A stretch of 64,000 nt of DNA from positions 253,001-317,000 of the forward strand of contig CANXME010000784.1 in the NCBI GenBank assembly GCA_948144175.1. The letters are read 5' to 3'. Shown here piece after piece: positions 12,001 through 23,324 of this stretch; positions within the stretch are counted from its first letter, which is position 1; each line of letters opens with the position of its first letter. The position numbers were made by a program, and so were the translations under genes. The DNA comes from Closterium sp. NIES-65 (lineage: Eukaryota > Streptophyta > Zygnematophyceae > Desmidiales > Closteriaceae). The notes beneath the pieces are model-generated. The model was not told the origin of the DNA. It made no database searches and saw only the letters and a program-made list of their open reading frames with translations.

Positions 12001-13528
12001 GTGGCTGCTGCACCTTCTTGACTGTATCCAGGGCCCCAGTAGTTGGTGCAATCTCCTCTCCTCCCGCAGTTGCCTTAGCCGCTGCCGCTGCCTTTGCCGT
12101 TGCTGGAGGTTTCCCATTCCAAGGGATGATGGGCAGCTGCCACAGGTCCTTGATGCAGCTGCTCTTCTCCTCCAAATCCCACAACAGCAACTTCCCAAGC
12201 TTTGCACGGCAGCTGGTTGGGCCGAACGTGACTTTGGCCTTGCTTTTCTGCAGCCGGCGCACAGAGAGGAGGTTAGCGGATAAACCTTCAACCAACAGCA
12301 CATTTCCCAGCCCCACAAGCCCCCCATTAGCTCCCATAACCTTGGCATTCCCAACACCAATTACAGGGAGCAAGGCACCTGAAGCGGCAGCCACAAACTT
12401 TATCTTCCCTGGGGGCTTCACCTCATCAAGCAAATCTGCCCGTGGATTCATGTGACTTGTGCAACCTGAATCGATCACCCAATGAGTGAGGGAGTGCATC
12501 ACAACCTTCCCAACTGAACCCACATCACCCCCACTCCCTTGCACATCCTCAACCATGAGGAACATCCCAGGGTCGGCTTTACCTTGTGCACCATCACCTT
12601 GTGCACCTGAACCTTGCACAGCACCACCTCGTGCACGTTCACCACTTGGCGGCTTCATGCCTGGAGGTGCCCATCCTTCAGGCTGGCTGAAACACTTGAA
12701 CCACGGGTGTCCAGCCTTCTTGCAGTACCAGCACGCACCCTCCATTCGGGTGCTCCCCCTGCCACCAGAGCTCTCATGCCCCTCGTTGTAGTCACCTCGG
12801 CCTCTTCCTCTGCCAAAGCCTCTCCCACGGCCTCGGCCTCTCCCTCCCCCTCTCCCCCTGCTGCCTCCTGCAGCTCCATACCCCTCAGCAGTTTTGTTGG
12901 CAGCACCACCTCCCGTGTGGCGCCTGCAGAAGTCCTCCTGCAGGATCTGCTGCCGTAGCCACTCAGGCGTCCACTTGTCCTACTGAGCGTTGAGGGTGGG
13001 GATAAGGTTGTCCCACGAGTTGTCGAGCACCGAGATGATTTTGGTGCACTGCTGCATTTCCGACACCTTGCTGCCCGCCGCTGCCATCCTCGCATAGGTG
13101 TCCTTGATCTTGTCAAGGGCCGGCTTCACATCATCTTCCGGCCGCATGGAGAGGGAAGCCAGCTCCTTCTCCAATACGATCACCATCGGCAGCGTGTTGG
13201 GTTGAACCACGTCGCGTAGCAGCTTCCACGCCTTCGGTCACGAGTCATCGAGCTCCACCAAATCCTTGATGTGCTGGAACATGTCGTTGTTGACCGACTG
13301 TAGAATCAAGTCGTACAGCACCGCGCTCCGCTCAATCCACCGATCGCGGGCATCTCCTTCCTCGGGCATCTTCTCCTCTCCCATAGCCAATTTCAGCAGC
13401 TTGTAGCGCTTGAAGGCGCTCCTCATCCGCCCACTCCATCCTTCATAGTTGGAGCCATCCAATGCCTCAATCTTGGATGGTGGCGGCTCACTCTTCTTCT
13501 CAGCCCCTTCTCCACTCCCTTGACTCAT
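9083..13528 (-). pseudogene. C3 gag-pol polyprotein, nearly intact
   Basis: One frame of about 1480 codons runs from the ATG at 13528 to a stop at 9083. It contains gag, an Arg-Gly repeat stretch, a CCHC knuckle CWYCKKAGHPWFKC (about residues 266-279) and protease with DSGCTSHM (about residue 350). Integrase follows with WHERLCH...CPTC and the VHMDVV, RTDNGGEF and NGVAERFNR triad blocks. RT has LVYVDD (about 10069-10083), and RNase H ends in ADILTKRL. Only two in-frame stops are seen: TGA at 13238-13240 and TAG at 12980-12982, the latter plausibly CAG to TAG. From 12979 to 9083 the frame is fully open. The frame is also open upstream of the ATG to a TTG at 13543. Confidence 0.94.
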
Positions 13529-13746
13529 CTCCTCTGCTCCCAATCAGAGGTTTCAGCTCCCCCCCTTTGCTGGTCACAATGTAGATCCACACAATCTTCA
13601 CAAGTGTCGGCGCCAACGAAATTTCGGCAGAGTTTCCCCTTAGCGGAAGTCACGTGCAACCTCTAGAACTCCACTTAGGCACGCCCACAGGCCATGGTGG
13701 GTCTAGGAGGGTCTTCACACTTCAGTAGACTCTTCACAAAGTCCTT

Positions 13747-13763
13747 AACCAGCTCTGATACCA
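13747..13763 (-). promoter_or_regulatory. C3 primer binding site
   Basis: On the minus strand TGGTATCAGAGCTGG lies two bases inside the 5' LTR and is complementary to the 3' end of initiator Met tRNA. Confidence 0.9.
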
Positions 13764-13765
13764 CT

Positions 13766-14643
13766 TGTTAAAAACTAAGGACGGAGTCTATGAAGATTAG
13801 GTGCCCAATTTTTTTAAAATCGTTGGTCTCAATTTCTGGACAGAAACGTCAACTTCACAAGAAACGTTGTTGACGAAAGGTGCACTATTAGAATCCCACG
13901 AAATTCGAATATGTTGTAGCCGTAGACCGTGACTACATTTCCCAATTCGAATCGTATCAAATTATGAAGCATATCTCGAGTTATACTTTTCGGCGCACTA
14001 GGGGGTATGCTGCCACAGAAATTTAACTCGATCACAATTAACTCACAAGTCCCACAAGAGAACATTCGAGTAGCACTAAACCTGGTAGGAGGGGAAGAGG
14101 AGGATGAGAGGGAAGGTCCCAAGAGAGAGTCTCCAACCAAGGAAACCCCATGCCACACAATTCCCTTCCCCATAGGCAACAAACTTTGACCTTTGTCACT
14201 TTCCAACCCATGCCATCCACCTCACCACAACTTGGCCACACTTACCAACCTGGTTTGGCTTCACCCAGCCTCTTGGCAACATCTACAGTGATGGGTTCGA
14301 ATTTCCCAACCCCCACAAGTCTGTACCCCATATTGAGTCAATGCCACAACTTCCCAAAGTAGTTGCAACCAAAATACATAAGCATACGAACTCCAATGTT
14401 CGTAACTTTCTTGGTTGTGCTCCGATCGCGACGATTCATGGTTCGTCGGAAAGCTCTTGAGTAGAGGAATCACTTCAGATATCTGCTCAAGCCAAATAAC
14501 ATACACACACACACACACACACAGAGAAAATCCAAACCACACAAGATACAAATTTCTTGCACACGCTCACACCACGCATGTAACGCACAAACACATGATG
14601 GGAGGCAGACAGACGTGAATGCATATGGTTGCATCACACAACA
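13766..14643 (-). repeat. C3 5' LTR
   Basis: This is the second copy of the C3 terminal repeat (see 8123-9025), with a shorter CA tract. It should contain the promoter. I see no clear TATA box. Confidence 0.93.
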
Positions 14644-14881
14644 ATCCTAACGTCCTGCCGAGTGCTCGTGCTATTTGTGCTTGCATGATTTGCATGAGCA
14701 TATGTCATTATGCGGCTGCTGGACGTTTTTACTTGGTTCTCACTCTATAGACCATCTTAACGACTGATTTAACTTGGAGATGGTAGCTAAGTCTAAGGCG
14801 CAACTTCCAACCAAGCGGATTTGCGTTTAGTTGAGTAATGAGTTCGTCGTAAGCTCTCAAAGTGACGGATCCTGAACAACA
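14644..14881 (+). repeat. C2 3' LTR, right part
   Basis: After the duplicated ATCCT (14644-14648) the C2 LTR resumes and ends in CAACA at 14881. The C1 target duplication GACAG follows at 14882-14886. Confidence 0.92.
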
Positions 14882-14886
14882 GACAG

Positions 14887-16574
14887 ACAAACCCAGACTC
14901 ACCAACAAGACTCGCAGCGTAGTCTAGACGACAGCGAGCAGCAAAGTCGACAAGCTCAGCAACAAAGGCAGACGCAGCAGTGGACTCAAAGGAAGGGTCA
15001 GTGACAACAGTAGCCAGGAGACGCGTGAGAGTAAGGCTGGCAGCACGACGAGAGTCAGACTCCGGGTGAGAAAGGACAGGAAGAGAGGACTCTGAATGAG
15101 ACGGCAACGGGACACGTAGAGGAGCAGTGGAAGGACGCAGTGCCATCCGGTGTGTGCCTGGGACCGCAGGAGGACGCGGACGCGGAGCACGACTACTAGT
15201 GCGAGCAGCACGAACAGGCGACGCAGGACGAGACGCAGGCTCACGATGCTCAGCAAGACCTCGTGTAGGACCAGTGTAGGGAGAAGGAGCAGGCAAGGGG
15301 GAGGCGGGCTGTAATTATGACCGCGACTAGACAGGCTGTGGACACTCTAAGGGAGGAGCAGGACAAGTAGAGGGCCGGAGACCAAGAACCTGCTCAAGGA
15401 GCGGAACAAAGTACGGCCGCGGTCGTGCAGCGCGTCCAGAACCAGCATGGACAGCACCAGTACCCCCAGCGGCAGCACCAGCGCCAGCAGCACCTCCAGC
15501 TCCAACAGCGCCAACTCCAGCACCCTCAGACGCACCAGCGCCAGCAGCACCTCCAGCGCCAACACCCCCAGCAGCTCCAGCTCCAGCAGCTCCCGCAGCT
15601 CCGGTTCCAGCAGAAATGTCAGCTCCAGTACCGCCAGCAGCTCCAGTAGTACCTCCAGCAGGACCAACTCCAGCAGCCCCAGCAGCACCCCCAGTCCCAG
15701 CAGCTGCAGTACCTCTAGTACGAGCACCTCCAGGACCAGCAGCAACAGCAGCACCTCCAGCTCCAGCAGCACGGCTCCAGCGCCGAGCAAACCACTCGCG
15801 CAGCTCCTGCGGAGAGAGTAGCTGCCGCCTCGACGAAGCACCGCTAGAGGCCACACGAGCAGACCCACCACCCCCACGCTCCGCACCCCCTAGCTCCGTA
15901 CCCCCAGGCTCAGCACCCCCAGGCTCCGCACCCCCAGGCTCAGCACCCCCAGACTCAGCACCCCCAAGCTCAGCACCCCTAGGCTCAGCACCCCCAAGCT
16001 CAGCACCCCCAGACCCGGCACCCGCAGGCTCAGCACCCCTAGCAGCACCAGAGTCAACAGCTACCTCGACAGGCTCGACTGTGTCTACCTGGGACACACC
16101 TGACGGGGCAGGACCCTGAGGGGGGAGAGGGTCTACTGGGGGAGGACGTGGCGCAAGGAAGAGCGGCGGCGGGGGGAGGGGCGAAGTGCGTTAGGGGAAG
16201 AGACGGTAGTAAGGCACCGACTCGTCAAAGGTGACGTCCTGGGAGGACAGAACACGGCGCGAGGTGGGGTGGTAAAACTGCCAACCAGGCGCGTCAAGGG
16301 GGAAGCCAAGGAAGATGCAGGGAACAGCACGGGGGAACAGCTTGTCCGCAGACAAGTCGCGGACAAACGCCCGAGATCCCGAGACCCGAAACGCAGACGC
16401 ATCGCCAACCTTCCCCGTCCACCGCAAGGTGGGGGGGGTCTCTGGCAAGGAGACCCGGGGCTGAAGGTTGAGCTGATGCGCTGCGTACTGAACCGCAAAC
16501 GGCCACAGAAAATGGGGAGCAGCCGCATGGATCATGGACGTACGAGCGACGTCCATGACCATGCCAATGCGGCG
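14887..16574 (-). pseudogene. C1 pol fragment: integrase end, repeat linker, RT start
   Basis: Reading from 16574 down, this encodes the C-terminal half of integrase (RRIGMVMDVARTSM, then SRAFVRDLSADKLFPRAV and the TFDESVPYYRLFPY tail). A low-complexity linker follows, with G-A-E-P-G-G type octapeptide repeats (about 16045-15880), the motif LSPQELREWFARR (about 15818-15784) and Gly/Ala-rich sequence. The conserved SFESTAASAFVAELVDFAA block before RT comes last. Stops at about 16197-16199 (TAC to TAA) and 15313 (CAA to TAA) break the frame. The left end is the C2 insertion and the right end the C4 insertion. Confidence 0.87.
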
Positions 16575-16579
16575 CTCAG

Positions 16580-16703
16580 TGTCAAACATTATATATGTTG
16601 TAGTTGTTTAGGCTACAGTGGGTTAGCCTTTAGGGGGTACACAATTCTAGGTTTAGGTACTTGTACTCACTTCTCTCCCAATTCAATCATTCATTCTCTA
16701 ACA
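16580..16703 (+). repeat. C4 5' LTR
   Basis: This 124-bp repeat runs from TGTCAAACATTATATATG to TTCTCTAACA and matches 23196-23319 with about one difference. The TATATATG at its start is a possible TATA element. Confidence 0.94.
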
Positions 16704-16717
16704 TGGTATACAGAGCA
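16704..16717 (+). promoter_or_regulatory. C4 primer binding site
   Basis: TGGTATACAGAGCA directly follows the LTR. It is an initiator Met tRNA-type site with a one-base variation from TGGTATCAGAGC. Confidence 0.82.
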
Positions 16718-16839
16718 GGTCCTTCGCTGGGACCGATTTCTTAGGGCCCACCACTGCTGACTGCCTACTAGCGCCCTCGTGCGCCTCACTTTCGGAGCGC
16801 CCTCGAGCGCCTCCCCCAGCGTCCCTCTTTTAACGGCCC

Positions 16840-17455
16840 CTTAGCGACCCGCGCGCCGCCCGTTAGAGGCCCCGTCGGCCCGTCGACCCCGAGCGCGCCC
16901 CACCTAAAGGCCCCGTCGGCCCCACCTAGAGGCCCCGTCGGCCCGCGCGCCCCACCTAGAGGCCCCGTCGGCCCCACCTAGAGACCCCGTGGGCCCGCGC
17001 GCCCCACCTAGAGGCCCCGTCGGCCCCAACTAGAGGCCCCGTCGGCCCGTCGACCCCGCGCACGCCCCTCCTAGAGGCCCCGTCGGCCCCGCCTAGAGGC
17101 CCCGCTGGCCCTGTCGACCCCACGTGCGCCCCGCCTAGAGGCCCCGCTGGCCCCGTCGACCCCGTGCGCTGTCCCTTAGCGACCCTGTCAGCCCCGTAGA
17201 CCCCGCGCGCCCACCCCTTAGCGGCCCCGTCGACCCCACGCGCCGCCCCTTAGCGACCCGCACGCGACAGCCACGGCCCCGCCAGAACCAGGCCGCCCGA
17301 ACCGAGCTGCCCGAACCGAGCCGCCCAGCCCGAGCCGAGCCGCGCCGCCCGAACCGAGCCGCACCGCCCTACCTGAACCGAACCGCGCCGCCCGTACTGA
17401 GCAGCCTTTCTGTACTGAGCCGCCCTACCTGAGTCGCGCTGCCTACTACTTTTAG
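16840..17455 (+). repeat. C4 two-part GC-rich tandem-repeat leader
   Basis: The first part (to about 17265) repeats units built on CCTAGAGGCCCCGTCGGCCC. The second (about 17280-17440) repeats CCGAACCGAGCCGCC. Both lie between the PBS and the gag ATG. The same two-part design occurs in C5 and C8. Open frames across it are expected from its composition and are not taken as genes. Confidence 0.85.
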
Positions 17456-17508
17456 GGTGCACCTACTGCTACTGCTCCTTCTACTATACTGCTGCTCCTA
17501 CTGCTACT

Positions 17509-20500
17509 ATGGCTAGCCCTCCTGTACTAGCTTTCGATACTGAGGGCCGCCCAGTGAAGTTTGACACCTGGCTAGATGACCTGCACCTCTTCCTACAGCT
17601 CACTGCCAAGGAGGACATCTCACTGTACGATCACGCCCTAGGCCATGCCACTGCCCCTACTACTACTGCTGACAGCACTGCCCGCTCACAGTGGCAGTCT
17701 TGTGACGCCCACGCTCGCTTTGCTATTCGCAACTCCCTGCCGATAGATGAGCGCGAGCACTTTGGCCAGCACAAGACTGCACAGGCACTGTACACTGCTA
17801 TCGTTGCCCGCTACTCCTCACCTGCCTCTGCTGCGCTAGGCCGTCTCTCACTCCCCTACTTGTTCCCTGACCTCGCCTCCTTCCACACAGTCGCTGACCT
17901 CATCACGCACCTCCGTACTAGTGAGGCCCGCTTCCGTGCCACTATGCCTGATGAGTTTCTTGCCACAAACCCCCCCCCCCCCCGCTCTGGCTCACTCTCT
18001 ACCACCTAGTCACCCGCCTCCCTGACTCTCTACGTGCAGTCAGGGACCACTTCCTAGCTCGCCGCCCCACTGAGCTCACCATTGCCCTCCTCAAGAAGGA
18101 ACTACTTGCAGCTGAGGCTAGCATAGTCGCTGTAGGTGCCTCTCGTGGCGACCCCCGCACCCCTTTCTTCGAGGGGTGTTCCCCTTCCCCCCTTCTTCCC
18201 TCTGTAGCCTCTGCTTTTGCTGTCGACCTCCTTGGTGCTGAGAAGGTCGGGACTGCGTCTGCTTCGAGCTGGCGCCGCAGAGGCAAGGGCAAAGGGGGCA
18301 AGGGAGGCGGAGGCGACGGCGGGGGAGGCGGTGGTGGGGGTGGTGGCGGCGGTGGGGGTGGTGGTGGGGCTGGAGGGGCTAGTGGCAGCAGTTGGGGTGG
18401 TGGCGGCAGCGGCGGGGGAGGTGGCAGGGGCGGGGGTGGTGGTGGGGGCGGCGGTGGACGCGGCAGCGGCAGGGAAGGGGGTGGTCGAGGAGTTGGTGGC
18501 GGCAGTGGTGGTCGTGGAGGCGCTGGCAGTGGCCAGAGCCAGCAACACACTCCGTCGCCCCAGGAGCTCCGTGAGTGGTACTCTCAGCACGGGGGGGGGG
18601 GGTGGCCTTAGCTGCACGTACGTTATCCGCACTGGTGACCGCACTGGTCAGACGTGTGGGAGGGCTCACCCCACGCAGCGCTGCTTCTCTCGCCTCGACG
18701 ACGCTTGGCGCACTCAGATTCCTGAGGCCACTGAGCTGCCCTGCTGGGCTGATCTGATGAAGAAAAACACTGATATCTTTGCACTAGACTTTGATGCATT
18801 CTGCACATGTGCTCGGACGGGCCGTCACCTGGCTACCTTCACACGGCAGCCGGGGTCGGACCTGTACACACTGACCACTGAGTCCCCTCAGGTAGCTGCA
18901 TCTACGTCTGCGGCAGGTCAGCTGTCGGCCCCCTGCTCGTGTCGCTCTCTGGCGCACGAGATCGTCCTCTGGTACCACCGACTTGGTCACCCGTCCGTGC
19001 AGCGCCTTCCAGCCATGCACAAACGGTACCTTGTCTCTGGTCTTCCTAAGGTTCTCCCTCCCCTCCCACCCTCGCCTGCTCCTCCCTGTCTTCCTTGTAT
19101 CGAGGGGCAGCAGCGCGCCGCTCCTCACTCCTCCTCGTTTCCCCTGACGTCTGCTCCCTTGCAGACGCTCCACCTGGACGTGTGGGGCCCAGCCCGCGTA
19201 CGTGGTCAGGGTCAGGAGAGGTACTTCCTGATAGTTGTTGACGACTACTCGCGCTACACCACGGTCTTCCCCTTGCGCACCAAGGGTGAGGTCCCTGATG
19301 TTTTGATCCCTTGGATCAGCGCTTCTCGTCTCCAGCTCAGCGAGCGTTTCCACTCGGACTGTCCTGTCCTGCACTTGCACTCTGACAGAGGTGGTGAGTT
19401 CTCCTCTGACCTCTTGGCAGCCTACTGTGCAGAGCACGGCATCCGCCAGTCGTTCACGCTTCCGGCCTCTCCACAGCAGAATGGGGTTGCTGAGCGCCGC
19501 ATTGGCCTGGTCATGGAGGTCGCTCGTACCTCCTTGATCCATGCGGCTGCCCCCCACTTTCGGTGGCCGTTTGCGGTCCGATACGCTGCGCATTAGCTCA
19601 ACCTCTGGCCCCCTGTCTCCTTGCCGGAGACTTCCCCGACACTGCGTTGGACGGGAGAGGTTGGCGATGCGTCGCGTTTCCAGGTCTGGGGATCTCGAGC
19701 TTTTGTTCGGGATACGTCCGCGGACAAGCTCTCCTCCCGCGCTGTTCCTTGTGTCTTCCTTGGCTTTGTCCCGGACGCGTCTGGTTGGCAGTTTTACCAC
19801 GCCACCTCGCGCCGTGTCCTGCCCTCTCAGGACGTCACTTTTGACGAGTCTGTGCCCTACTACCGCCTCTTCCCCTACCGCACTGCCCCGCTCCCCCCCC
19901 CGCCTCTCTTCCTCGCGCCAGGTGCTGCTGTGGTACACCCCCTCCCCCCTCAGGGTGCCGCTCCCTCAGGTGTGTCCCAGGTAGACCCGGTTGAGCCTGT
20001 CGAGGAAGCTGTTGACTCTCGTCCTGCTAGGGGTGCTGAGCCTGAGCGTGCGGAGTCTAGGGGTGCTGAGCCTGGGGGTGCGGAGTCTGGGGGTGCTGAG
20101 CCTGGGGGTGCGGAGCCTGCGGGTGCTGAGTCTGGGGGTGCTGAATCTGGAGGTGCTGAGCCTGGGAGTGCTACACCTGGAGGAGCTCTCTCCTTACAGC
20201 AGCTGTGTGAGTGGTACTTACAGTATTGCAGCCTCAGGAGAGGTGCTTCTAGAGCTAGGAGTGCTGGTGGAGCTGAGGCTAGTGCTTCCCCTCCTAGGCG
20301 GGAGCTGCCCTCTCCCCAGCGGCTCCGAGAGTGGTACGCACAGCGCTGCAGTCTCAGGAGTGGCGCTCCTTGTGCTGCGGACCCGGGCGTTGGAGGTGCT
20401 GCTTGTCCTGCTGACCCTGGAGTTGGACCTGCTACTGATGCTGAGGACCCGGGCGTTGGAGCTGCTGCTGGTGCTGCGGACCCGGGCATTGGAGCTTCTG

Positions 20501-22962
20501 CGGACCCGCGCGTTGGAGCTGCTGCTGGTCCTACTGACCATGGAGTTGGAGCTGCTACTGGTGCTGAGGACCCGGGCGTTGGAGCTGCTGCTTGTGCTGC
20601 GGACCCGGGTGTTGGTGGTGCTGCTGGTGCTGTGGACCCTGGCGCTGGTGTCTCTTCTGGCTCTGGAGACACTGCACGGCCGCGGCCGTACTTCGTTCCG
20701 CTCCTTCGGCAGGTTCTTGGTCAGCCTCCTCCTCGTCGTCCTCCTCCCTCCTTAGAGTGTCCTCCGTCTGTCCAGTCGCAGTCACAGCTGCCGCTTGCCT
20801 CGCCCTTTCCTAGTCTTTCTCCCTACACTGGTCCGACAGGTGGTGTTACAGAGCGTCGTGAGCTAGAGTCTCGTCCTGTGTCGCCTGTGTCTCGTCCTGC
20901 GTCACCTGTTCATGCTGCTCGCACTGCTAGCCGTGTTCCGCGTAAGCGCCCTCCTGCTGTCCCCAGCACACACTTTATGACTCTGCATCCTTCCACTGCT
21001 CCCCAGCGTGTCCCTCTCCCGTCTCCTCCTGCGTCCTCTCTTCCTGCTCTTGCTGACCCGGAGTCTGACTCCCTTCGCGCTACCAGTCCTACTGTCACGC
21101 GTCTCCTGGCTACTGTTGTCACTGACCCTTCCTTTGAGTCCGCTGCTGCGTCTGCCTTAGTTGCTGAGCTTGTCGACTTTGCTGCCACCTGACGTCTAGA
21201 CTACGCCGCTAGCCTAGTTGCTGAGTTTGAGTCTGTCTATCCTCCGTCCGTCGGGGGTGAGTGTGCTCTTGGCATGGACGTTCTGGAGGACAAGCAGGAG
21301 GAGTTTGAGTGCTTTGCCGCTGCTTTACCTCATCTCGTGTCCATGCTAGTTGCCCCTGAGGGAGATCCAGATGCACCAGACATCCCGACTCCTCGATCGT
21401 ACGCTGAGGCGATCGAGAGACCCTACTCCTCTCAGTGGCAGTCAGCCATGGACGCAGAGATGGCTTCGTGGAAGTCCACAGGTACCTACGTTGACGAGGT
21501 TCCCCCACCTGGGGCGAACATCGTTAGTGGTATGTGGATTTTCAGAGTGAAGCGGCCGCCGGGTTCTCCGCCTGTCTTCAAGGCGCGTTACGTTGCACGA
21601 GGCTTCAGTCAGCGAGAGGGAGTGGACTTCTTCCAGACCTTCTCTCCAACCCCGAAGATGACCACTCTTCGGGTTCTGCTGCACGTCGCCGCTCAGCGTG
21701 ACTACGAGCTCCACTCTCTTGACTTCAGCACTGCTTTCCTACAGGGCAGCCTGTACGAGGAGATCTGGCTGCGCCGCCCACCTGGCTTCACTGGGTCGTT
21801 CCCTCCTGGTACCCAGTGGAGCCTCCGGCGACTACTCGACGGTCTCCGACAGGCACCGCGTGAGTGGCACGACACACTGAGGACTACACTTGCGGCTCTT
21901 GGGTTCGCTCCCTCTACTGCTGGCCCGTCGCTCTTTCTACGCACTGACACTTCGCTGCCGCCGTTCTACATCCTCGTGTACGTCGACGACTTGGTCTTTG
22001 CCACTGTTGACACTGCAGCACTCGCCCACGTGAAGTCGGAGCTGCAGAAGAGACACACGTGCACAGACCTGGGTGAAATGACAAGCTATCTTGGCTTGCG
22101 GATCACCCGAGACAGAGCACGGCGCACCATCACCTTGACTCAGTCACACATGGTGTAGCAGGTCCTTCAGCGCTTAGGCTTCACGTACTCCTCGCCTCAG
22201 TCCAGTCCTCTGCCCACAGGTCACTCGCTCTCAGCTCTGCCTTCGGATGAGTCTGTAGAGCCGAGTGGCCCGTATCCAGAGCTTGTGGGCTGCCTCATGT
22301 ACCTGATGACCTGCACTCGACCTGACCTTGCATACTCTCTTAGCATCCTTGCACGCTATGTAGCTCTTGGCCGTCACCGAAAGGAGCACATGGATGCTGC
22401 TTAGAGGGTGTTACGCAACCTGTGCAGTACGTCGGGCATGGGGCTAGTGCTTGGAGGACGAGACCGAGTTGTACTCACTGGGCACTCAGACCCTTCTTGG
22501 GCTGACGACCAGGCTACTCAGCGGTCGTCACAGGGTTACACCTTCAGCCTTGGCTCTGGTTCAGTTTCTTTGCGTTCTACTCGTTCTTCTTCTGTTCTCA
22601 GCTCCAGTTGTGAGGCTGAGATCTACGCCATAGCCATGGCTGCACAGGAGTTACGCTGGCTCACCTACCTGCTGACCGACCTGGGAGAGCGGCCTAGTTC
22701 TCCTCTAGTGCTGTACGTCGACAACAAGGCTACCATTGCCTTGTGTGAGGAGCACAGACTGGAGCACAGAACGAAGCATATCGCTCCGCGGTACTTCCTT
22801 GCTCGAGAGCTGCAGCAGCGTGGTCAGCTTCGTCTACGTTACGTGGCCACTCGGGCCAACACTGCTGATGTGTTCACCAAGGCGCTTCAGCCTTGTGACC
22901 ATCAGCGTTTCTGTACTGTTCTAGGCCTTGTGCCTACTTTCCCTCACTTGCTCACTTCTTGA
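17509..22962 (+). pseudogene. C4 gag-pol (gag, integrase, RT, RNase H; no protease)
   Basis: Gag starts MASPPVLAFD at 17509. It shifts frame at a C run near 17971, passes a Gly tract (about 18300-18540) and SPQELREWY (18555-18581), and shifts again at a G run near 18590. An atypical zinc knuckle C-X13-C-X3-H-X4-C follows (18613-18684). At about 18797 the FALDFDA segment joins CTCARTGRHLATF directly, so the protease with its DSGA motif is gone compared with C6 and C8. Integrase keeps HHCC and the DDE blocks (LHLDVWGP, HSDRGGEF, NGVAERRIG). RT has YVDD at 21979-21990. RNase H ends at 22962. TAG stops at 19594-19596 and 22156-22158 replace CAG, with other stops near 21190 and 22402. Confidence 0.92.
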
Positions 22963-23195
22963 CTCTGCTTGTACTGTGATCTCTATATATATACCTGCAT
23001 ACTTAAACTAGTTAGGTTGTGATCACTGTATCTCTTGATATATCATCAAACTGCATGTGAACTGGTCTTGTGACCGCTTACTTGTGCTCCGAATTTGTGT
23101 GGTATCCTTGAGATCCACCCTGAGCTTGTTTTGCCTTGCTTTGCTTTGACTAGTCTTGTGACCCCTTGCTCTCCCCCACTTCGCCTATGGGAGTG
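22963..23195 (+). other. C4 3' untranslated region and polypurine tract
   Basis: The non-coding stretch after the pol stop contains TATATATA (about 22984) and ends in CCTATGGGAGTG just before the LTR, the polypurine tract. It resembles the 3' UTRs of C1, C5 and C7, including the CTTTGCTTTGACTAG segment. Confidence 0.82.
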
Positions 23196-23319
23196 TGTCA
23201 AACATTATATATGTTGTAGTTGTTTAGGCTACAGTGGGTTAGCCTTTAGGGGGTACACAATTCTAGGTTTAGGTACTTGTACTCACTTCTCTTCCAATTC
23301 AATCATTCATTCTCTAACA
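23196..23319 (+). repeat. C4 3' LTR
   Basis: This is the second copy of the 124-bp repeat, followed by the duplicated CTCAG. Confidence 0.94.
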
Positions 23320-23324
23320 CTCAG

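Larger units (their letters stand above)
8123..14643 (-). mobile_element. C3: nearly intact Ty1/copia element inside the C2 3' LTR
   Basis: C3 is 6521 bp, with LTRs of 903 and 878 bp and target duplication ATCCT at 8118-8122 and 14644-14648. The PBS is next to the right LTR and the polypurine tract next to the left LTR, both as expected for minus orientation. It is the innermost of four nested layers (GyA, C1, C2, C3). The LTR pair differs at roughly 2% of sites by eye, plus the length of a CA repeat. It carries the least damaged coding region in the window. Confidence 0.95.
3037..14881 (+). mobile_element. C2: Ty1/copia element inserted in C1, carrying C3
   Basis: C2 has LTRs of about 268 bp with TGTTG...CAACA ends and the target duplication GACAG (3032-3036 and 14882-14886). 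The right LTR is split by C3. Without C3 the element is about 5.3 kb: 5' LTR, PBS, gag-pol 3577-7986, polypurine tract, 3' LTR. It belongs to a different copia group from C1, C4, C5, C6 and C8, with a standard CCHC knuckle, no glycine tract and no repeat linker. Confidence 0.93.
16580..23319 (+). mobile_element. C4: Ty1/copia element inserted in C1 integrase, protease deleted
   Basis: C4 is 6740 bp with 124-bp LTRs that differ at about one site, so the insertion is recent. The target duplication CTCAG is at 16575-16579 and 23320-23324. Order: LTR, PBS, GC-rich repeat leader, gag 17509, integrase, linker, RT, RNase H to 22962, 3' UTR, LTR. The region that should encode protease is missing. It belongs with C6 (gag starts MASP..LxFD). 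Confidence 0.94.

Noticed and set aside
15880..16045. CRISPR-like regular repeats
   Set aside because: Repeats are contiguous 24-bp coding units without spacers, in a eukaryotic retrotransposon.
22980..22995. TATA box driving a host gene
   Set aside because: The TA-rich run is in the C4 3' UTR and has counterparts in other copia 3' UTRs. No host gene follows.
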